From JALYLC01 sp035696365 (GTDB lineage: Bacteria; Actinomycetota; Thermoleophilia; Gaiellales; JALYLC01), in assembly GCA_035696365.1 (NCBI GenBank), contig DASRQS010000050.1, positions 1 through 64,000 on the forward strand: DNA of 64,000 nucleotides, in the 5' to 3' direction. The notes beneath the pieces were generated by a model, which saw only the letters and a program-made list of their open reading frames with translations, ran no database searches and was not told where the DNA came from. The position numbers and the translations under genes are program-made. Below are positions 58,972 through 64,000 of this stretch, piece after piece; the first letter of the stretch is position 1, and every line of letters begins with the position of its first letter.

Positions 58972-59760
58972 GTGAAGCCGAACACCATTCGGGCGCTACT
59001 CGACTCGGGAGAGCCGACGATCGCGACGCGGATCCTGATCGGCGATCCCCTGGTGGTGGAGATCGTCGGGAAGACCGGCATGTTCGACTACGTCGAGTTC
59101 CTTGCCGAGTACGCGGCCTACGACCTTCGCTCGCTCGAGGAGTTCTGTCGCGCCGCCGAGCTGAGCTCGCTCGGCTCCATGATCAAGGTCGACTGGGAGC
59201 ACCGGTCGTTCGTCGCCCAGCGCGCGGTCGGCGCAGGTTTCGACTCCGTGCTCTTCGCCGATCCCCGCTCGGCGGAGGACGCGCGGAGCTGCGTTCGGTG
59301 CCTCCAGCCCGACACGCCCGAGCACGGGGGCACGTTCGGCGTCGGCGCGCGGCGCCACGCGCTGCCCGGCTACGGCGGCACGCCACGCTACGTCGAGGCG
59401 CTCGACGAAGTTGTGGTCGCGGTCATGATCGAGAAGGCGGAGGCCGTCGAGAACCTCGACGAGATCCTCGCCGTCGGCGGCATCGACATGATCCAGTGGG
59501 GTCCGGCCGACTACGCCATGAGCATCGGACGCGCCGGCGACCGGGACTCGAAAGCTGTCAAGGACGCCGAGTTGCGCGTGCTCTCCGCCTGCCGCGAGGC
59601 CGGCATTCCCGCGAGGGCGGAGATCTCGTCGCCCGAGCAGGCGAGCTATTACCTCGACCTCGGCGTGCGCCACTTCAGCCTGGGTACCGACCTCTTCACG
59701 CTGTACGACGTGCTGAAGCACGGTGGCGAGCAACTGCGCGAGATCGTCGGCGCAGGCTAA
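58972..59760 (+). CDS. HpcH/HpaI aldolase/citrate lyase family protein
   Basis: 262 residues in a TIM-barrel order: TIATRILIGDPLVVEIVGKTG, FDYVEFLAEYAAY (where the family has E/D metal contacts), VAVMIEKAEAVENLDEIL with the metal-binding Glu, and GIDMIQWGPADYAMSIG carrying the second acidic ligand. Such enzymes cleave 2-keto-3-deoxy or 4-hydroxy-2-oxo acids to pyruvate. GTG 58972 has a GGAGGGGA Shine-Dalgarno. The exact substrate is unknown; the adjacent CMD remnant suggests a former aromatic-type catabolic cluster. Confidence 0.87.
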   Translation: MKPNTIRALLDSGEPTIATRILIGDPLVVEIVGKTGMFDYVEFLAEYAAYDLRSLEEFCRAAELSSLGSMIKVDWEHRSFVAQRAVGAGFDSVLFADPRSAEDARSCVRCLQPDTPEHGGTFGVGARRHALPGYGGTPRYVEALDEVVVAVMIEKAEAVENLDEILAVGGIDMIQWGPADYAMSIGRAGDRDSKAVKDAELRVLSACREAGIPARAEISSPEQASYYLDLGVRHFSLGTDLFTLYDVLKHGGEQLREIVGAG

Positions 59761-60372
59761 CGGCTGGTTTCAAACATCGCGTTGGTGGTCCGGGGTCTCG
59801 ATCACGTGCGGTCTGGTTGCCGGGGCGTCGCGCCTGGCAATCGGCAGCCGACAGCGGCAGCCGCACGGGCTTTTGGCAGTGTCAGGTCGCGAGCATGAAT
59901 ACCGGGTAGCGGTCGCGCTCCGCCCAGTACAGCGTCGCGAGCAGATGGAGACGGGACGCGAGCGGACAGCTCGCTAGCGGCGACTCCAAGATCGACGTGG
60001 AGATCAGGGCTTGCGCGAGTGCCGATGCCGGTGTCTGATGGTGCGGGGAGCAGCGGCCTGTGCCGCTGTCACGATCGTTCATCTCGACGCCGGACGGCGA
60101 CGGGTCGGGCGCGCGCATGCCTGCGCGTGCACGAGTCTCGCCGGACGGGCACCACATGCAGAAAGGCGCGACCCGTGCGGCCTCAACATTCCACGCTCGC
60201 TGGAGTTGGCTCGCAGCATCCTGCGATCCAACACGCGTGCGCTCCGTGGAGGGCCTCCGCTGCCGAGCTGGGTCGGGCCGGCACGGGCAGTTGGGGCCAT
60301 CTGTATGCGTTGCGCGCCGCGCTCGCCGCGGCCGCCGAGCGCGACCATGCGACCGCTCGGCGAAGGCGCGCG
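59761..60372. other. 612-bp gap without a supported gene
   Basis: A frame on each strand stays open here, but the sequences are Arg/Ala-rich shadows without motifs. Near 60290-60372 the rightward frame (LYALRAALAAAAERDHATARR) resembles protein and may be an N-terminal extension of the next gene. No tRNA or strong terminator is seen. Confidence 0.4.
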
Positions 60373-60906
60373 ATGGCCTCCGCCGGGGGCACCCTGGTGA
60401 TCCTCCTGGCGGTCGCCCTCCTCGCGACCGCACTCATCGCCGAGACGAGCTCGGCCAGCAGGTTGCTGACCTCGGCGCACCACGCTGCGGCCCCCGGCTT
60501 GGCGCTCGAGCACGCTCGTCCCCTCCTGATCGTTGCGATGGCTCTCATCACCGCGACCCTCTCCAGCGGCGTGATGCTTGCCGTCCTCGAGCCGAGGCGA
60601 AGAGCCCCGAGGCGCCCGTACGGGCTGCCCAGGCCGAAGCCCCGGCCGGTCTCGCCGGTACAGCGCCACCGCACCGCCATCGTGCTGGCCGCCGGCGTCG
60701 CACCGGTGCTTCTCGGTGGCGCCTATCCCTTCATTGCGCACGTACTGCCGGTCGGGCTTCAGATCGACGCCAGCAGCGAGGTCGGCAGCAATCTGCTTGA
60801 CGTCGTCATCGGATTCGGGGTGCCCGCCACCATTCTCAGCGTCCTCTACTTCCGCTGGGTGGCGCGTCTCGCCAGTGCCGAGAGGCGGGATTCCGAGCAT
60901 GTCTAG
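60373..60906 (+). CDS. Membrane protein of an exopolysaccharide operon
   Basis: 177 residues (start uncertain; an in-frame extension upstream is possible). Hydrophobic segments are GTLVILLAVALLATALIAE, LLIVAMALITATLSSGVMLA, AIVLAAGVAPVLLGGAYPFI and VVIGFGVPATILSVLYF, so about four helices with a basic central loop (RRRAPRRPYGLPRPKPRP). The family is not recognised. Its end overlaps the synthase start by 8 bp, so it is part of the glycan-synthesis operon and may be an accessory subunit. Confidence 0.7.
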   Translation: MASAGGTLVILLAVALLATALIAETSSASRLLTSAHHAAAPGLALEHARPLLIVAMALITATLSSGVMLAVLEPRRRAPRRPYGLPRPKPRPVSPVQRHRTAIVLAAGVAPVLLGGAYPFIAHVLPVGLQIDASSEVGSNLLDVVIGFGVPATILSVLYFRWVARLASAERRDSEHV

Positions 60907-62188
60907 GAGCCAGGACTCTCACGACGCGCGCTTCCTTCAGGCGCTCGTCGTAGCCTTCGCGATCGCGGTGCTCTCGGTCACCACCGTCCGGATCGCCACG
61001 ATCACCCACGACTGGATCCTGATCGTGTACTGGACACTCGGCGCCTCCGCGATCGGCGGCTGCCTGCTGGCGTTCATCGTCGGGCGCAGGTACACCCATC
61101 TGCCCGTCGCGGAAGGCCGCGTGCTGTGCATCGTGCCTGCCTACAACGAGCCACCCGAGAGCCTCGCCCGCACGGTCGACGCGCTGCTCGCGCAGTCCGT
61201 CGAGATCGACATCGTGGTCATCGACGACGGCTCGGTCATTCCCGTCGTGCCATCGCGCACGCACCCCAGGGTGAAATGGCTGAGGCAGGAGAACACCGGC
61301 AAGCGTGGCGCGCAGGTCGCGGTCCTGCGCCAGATCCCGCGCGATGAGTACCAGTTCCTGCTCACGGTCGACTCGGACTCGCAGCCGTTTCCCGATGCCT
61401 GCGGGCAGCTGCTGAGGTCGATGTGGGACCCGCATGTCCAGGCCGCGACGGGCATGATCTATGTGCGCAACTACGCCGAGAGCTGGGTCTCGCGCGCGAC
61501 CGACATCGACATCGGCGGGTCGTGCGTGATGATGCGCGCGTCCCGCTCGATGCTCGGAGCGCTCGAGACGACGTCGGGCGCGCTCGCGCTGTATCGCAGC
61601 TCGCTCCTGTACGACCACCTGGATGCATATGCCGTCGAGTGCGGGACGGGCGACGATCGCTGGCTGGCGCTGCGCGCGCTGCGCCGTGGCCAGGTCGTCG
61701 CGGTGGCTGAGGCGCGCGTCGAGACCGACATGCCGGCGACGGTGCGCGGCACCTACCGGCAGCGTCTGCGCTGGGCGCGCTCGTGGTGGTGGATGCTCCC
61801 GTACGTCTTCCGGTATCTCCGCCCTCGGCAGTTCCTGAGCCCGCTCTACGGCATCACGCAGCTGGTTGTCACGCCGTTCCTCCTGGTCTACGGGGTCGTC
61901 GTGGGTACGTCGCTCTGGCTCGGGCAAGGCGACGCCGCGTCCGCGACGGTCTGGCTCTACGCGATCGACTATCTCGTCATCCGCTACGCCCTCGCGGCGC
62001 TCTACCTGCTCGGTCGCCCCGCGATGTCGACGCGGCAAAAGTGGGTGTCGTTCTTCGTCGGCACTCCCGGAGCGATCGTGCTCAACCTCGTGCTGCTCTC
62101 GCCCACTCGCTACTGGGCGCTCGCGAAGCTCTTCGACAACCGCTGGCAGACGCGCCAGGCACCTGAGACTGCGGCCGAGCTCACGTGA
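60899..62188 (+). CDS. Processive GT2 glycosyltransferase (NodC/IcaA/hyaluronan synthase-like)
   Basis: 429 residues. Two N-terminal helices precede the GT-A domain: VVIDDGSVIPVV, LLTVDSDSQPFPDA (DxD), GTGDDRWLALRAL (catalytic Asp) and RQRLRWARSWWWM, the Q/R-x-x-RW motif of processive beta-glycan synthases. Three or four C-terminal helices form the channel. It would polymerise a beta-linked amino sugar and extrude it. ATG 60899 overlaps the previous gene, and its stop overlaps the deacetylase GTG (62185-62188). Confidence 0.92.
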   Translation: MSRSQDSHDARFLQALVVAFAIAVLSVTTVRIATITHDWILIVYWTLGASAIGGCLLAFIVGRRYTHLPVAEGRVLCIVPAYNEPPESLARTVDALLAQSVEIDIVVIDDGSVIPVVPSRTHPRVKWLRQENTGKRGAQVAVLRQIPRDEYQFLLTVDSDSQPFPDACGQLLRSMWDPHVQAATGMIYVRNYAESWVSRATDIDIGGSCVMMRASRSMLGALETTSGALALYRSSLLYDHLDAYAVECGTGDDRWLALRALRRGQVVAVAEARVETDMPATVRGTYRQRLRWARSWWWMLPYVFRYLRPRQFLSPLYGITQLVVTPFLLVYGVVVGTSLWLGQGDAASATVWLYAIDYLVIRYALAALYLLGRPAMSTRQKWVSFFVGTPGAIVLNLVLLSPTRYWALAKLFDNRWQTRQAPETAAELT

Positions 62189-63648
62189 CGAGCCGCATCG
62201 CAGCAGTGGCGCTCGCGCTCGTGGCAGTGCTGTGCTCGTTCGCGCCGGCTGCGCAGGCGGCTCCCTCGAAGAGGACCACCGTCGTCTCGATCACCTTCGA
62301 CGATGGCTTCGCGAGCCAGATGCGGGCCGCGCCCATCCTCGAGCACTATGGCGTTCACGCGACGTTCTACGTCAACAGCGAGTTGCTCAATGCAGCCAAT
62401 CGCCTGACATTTGCGCAGGTACGCGCGCTCGCTGCCGCGGGCAACGAGATCGGCGGTCACACGAGCGATCACACCAGCCTGGTCTCCGTCGATGCCGCCG
62501 AGGGCACCCGGCAGGTCTGCAACGACCGCGTCGCGCTGACCCAGATCACCGGGCGCGCACCGCGCTCGTTCGCCTACCCGTACGGGGCGTCCAATCGCGC
62601 GACGGAGCGGCTCGTCGAGCACTGTGGCTATTCATCTGCCCGCATCGTCGGCGGGCTTACCTGCCCACGATGCGCGCGCGCCGAATCGCTCGCGCCGGCC
62701 AGCCGCTTTCACGTGAGGACGTCGTATTCGTTCGTCGAGAGCACGCGCATCGCAGACGCGAAGCGCGCGATCCGGCAGGTCGCCCGGCACGGCGGCGGAT
62801 GGGTGCCGCTCGTCTTTCACGAGGTGTGCAATCGCTGCTCGGCGATGGGTGTTCGCCCCGGCGAGCTGCGCTCCCTGCTCGCCTGGATCTCGGCGCGCCG
62901 GTCTCACGGCCTCGTCGTGCGTACCGTGGGCGCAGTCGTCGGCGGACCGGCGCTGCCGGTCGTGCGGGCGCCTGTCCATCTCGGTCCTTACGCGCAAGTG
63001 GCGAATGCTCGGCTTGCTCAGCCCGGCACGGCAGAGGGCCATGGGCCGGACGTGGGGGGCGACGGAGTGGACGCGCAGGAGGCAACTCGCTGCTGGCGGC
63101 GCGCCGGCTACGGCGTGAGCCACGTCACGTGGACGCGCCGGCCTGTGGGGATCCGCGGATCCATGGCGGAGACCATCGCCGTGACCGGCTACGTGTCGGG
63201 GGACCGCAAGCTCATCATTCGCCCCGATGGCGGGTCCTGCTCCGTGCGCGTCCAGAGCGGCGCCACGTACCGGCTCTGGGTGTGGTACCGGGCGACGGCG
63301 CCCATCTCACTCGCCGCCTACGTCCGCAACTCCGCCGGACGCTGGCGCTACTGGGCGAATTCCTCCGCAGCGCGGCCGTCGAGGGGCTGGTCGAAGCTGT
63401 GGTTCGATCTCCCGCCCGTGCCGGCAGGCGTTGGCAACATCAGCTTCGGCGCCACGATCGCGGGCAATGGCCGGATGACCGTCGACAACTTCGGCATCGC
63501 TGCGGCGCCGCGCCAGGCCGCTTCGACCGCGCTCGGACTGGGCATCAGCAACCGCTCGCTCGTGGGGAGCCTGCTGCTCGGGTTCGTGCTGATGCCGGTG
63601 GTGGGCGCAGCCGCCTACGACCGCCTTCGCCGCCGGCCGCCGGTCTGA
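62185..63648 (+). CDS. Polysaccharide deacetylase with C-terminal carbohydrate-binding-like domain and membrane anchor
   Basis: 487 residues. A signal peptide (cleavage near AQAA, residue 27) leads to a NodB domain: VSITFDDGFASQM (catalytic Asp and metal Asp), GGHTSDHTSL (metal His pair) and SFAYPYGASNRAT. Residues 290-445 look like a beta-sandwich carbohydrate-binding domain (LIIRPDGGSCSVRV, YRLWVWYRA, KLWFDLPPVPAGVGNISFGA). A final helix (LVGSLLLGFVLMPVVGAAAY) anchors it. It would N-deacetylate the polymer made by the coupled synthase, as in PNAG or chitin-like systems. Confidence 0.9.
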   Translation: MTSRIAAVALALVAVLCSFAPAAQAAPSKRTTVVSITFDDGFASQMRAAPILEHYGVHATFYVNSELLNAANRLTFAQVRALAAAGNEIGGHTSDHTSLVSVDAAEGTRQVCNDRVALTQITGRAPRSFAYPYGASNRATERLVEHCGYSSARIVGGLTCPRCARAESLAPASRFHVRTSYSFVESTRIADAKRAIRQVARHGGGWVPLVFHEVCNRCSAMGVRPGELRSLLAWISARRSHGLVVRTVGAVVGGPALPVVRAPVHLGPYAQVANARLAQPGTAEGHGPDVGGDGVDAQEATRCWRRAGYGVSHVTWTRRPVGIRGSMAETIAVTGYVSGDRKLIIRPDGGSCSVRVQSGATYRLWVWYRATAPISLAAYVRNSAGRWRYWANSSAARPSRGWSKLWFDLPPVPAGVGNISFGATIAGNGRMTVDNFGIAAAPRQAASTALGLGISNRSLVGSLLLGFVLMPVVGAAAYDRLRRRPPV

Positions 63649-63851
63649 GCCCCGGCAGTCCTACGCGGTCTCGCCACCCTCAGGGGGCGAAGGCCGTCAA
63701 GCGCTGCCCGCAGGATCGGCTCCAGGTAGCTGGCGTCCCTGTGAATCCTGGCGCTGGAGGAACGCGCGTGCGTCGAGCCTCGCGTCGCCCGCGCAGGGCT
63801 GACGCGCCTTGTTGATGCGGCGGGCCTCCGATCAAGGCTAGCCTAGGTGGC

Positions 63852-64000
63852 GTGCCGCCACTGCCGCCGTCAACGTTCACGAAGCGCTGCGCGATCCGCG
63901 GGCGCGACGTGGACGGTGTCAGGCATCCCAAGAGTTCGGAATCGCCGAGTTATGTCAACAACTCCGCCTATCTGACCTATCTCGAGGAGACGCGCGACGA
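63852..64000 (+). CDS. Acyl-CoA thioesterase (4-hydroxybenzoyl-CoA type), 5' part only
   Basis: 49 codons before the window ends. SPSYVNNSAYLTYLEETRD matches the hotdog-fold start, where the family has the DAMGHVNNxxYLxYLE motif. GTG 63852 follows TAGCCT (63839-63844) by 7 nt, so it is probably leaderless. The rest lies outside the window. Confidence 0.75.
   Translation, partial: MPPLPPSTFTKRCAIRGRDVDGVRHPKSSESPSYVNNSAYLTYLEETRD

Noticed and set aside
59882..60433. 183-codon minus-strand frame
   Set aside because: Apart from a short tail (ASRLHLLATLYWAERDRY) the translation is Arg/Pro/Ser-rich, without a start signal or family resemblance.

Overview
This is a single contig of very GC-rich DNA (about 70% G+C, strong G/C preference at third codon positions). 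Mycolic-acid, phage and plasmid genes are absent. The gene repertoire and a TANNNT box placed 5-9 nt before many ATG/GTG/TTG starts (leaderless expression) suggest a high-GC actinobacterium, most likely a Thermoleophilia/Solirubrobacterales-type organism. That placement is inferred from gene style only. No tRNA, rRNA, CRISPR array, transposase or phage gene was found.

Bases 1-24149 form a surface-polysaccharide island. It holds a Wzm/Wzt-type ABC exporter, a Wzx-type flippase, eight or nine glycosyltransferases (GT4 and GT2), three FkbM-like methyltransferases, and nucleotide-sugar genes. GDP-mannose 4,6-dehydratase has two possible outlets: an RMD-like reductase (GDP-D-rhamnose) and GDP-L-fucose synthase. 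A CapD/WbpM-type dehydratase and a DegT aminotransferase could make an amino-deoxy sugar. Many genes are coupled by 4-bp ATGA/GTGA overlaps.

Bases 24202-25913 hold the most unusual locus. An ECF sigma factor is fused to an NlpC/P60-like peptidase domain. It is separated from a divergent small secreted protein with two CPCxAGL motifs by a perfect palindrome that reads as an ECF-type promoter in both directions.

Bases 25965-30228 carry an argininosuccinate-lyase-like gene facing a fusion of an unrecognised N-terminal domain to a GcvT-like aminomethyltransferase. The fusion is translationally coupled to a glutamate-racemase homologue that has lost both catalytic cysteines.

Bases 30263-34101 return to envelope glycan functions: a tandem-duplicated methyltransferase, a coiled-coil protein and GT2 enzymes. 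A PhnD-like protein and a PhoX-like phosphatase then diverge from a probable PHO box, followed by a MepA-like peptidase, an SDR and a delta-60-repeat protein.

Bases 39968-45033 are catabolic: a split ThDP decarboxylase (ComD/ComE type), an M19 dipeptidase, an M20 amidase and an allantoinase/hydantoinase. Bases 45185-49828 carry a nitroreductase, two MFS transporters and a MocR-type regulator.

Bases 50028-54472 are signalling genes: a STAS anti-sigma antagonist, a DUF2294 protein, a frameshifted ANTAR gene, and a diguanylate cyclase coupled to a cupredoxin lipoprotein. Bases 54712-59760 mix intact genes (DUF488, M20 hydrolase, GFA, HpcH/HpaI aldolase) with remnants of a nucleotidyl cyclase and an AhpD-like protein. 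Bases 60373-63648 are a three-gene exopolysaccharide operon (membrane protein, processive GT2, polysaccharide deacetylase). The window ends inside a thioesterase gene.
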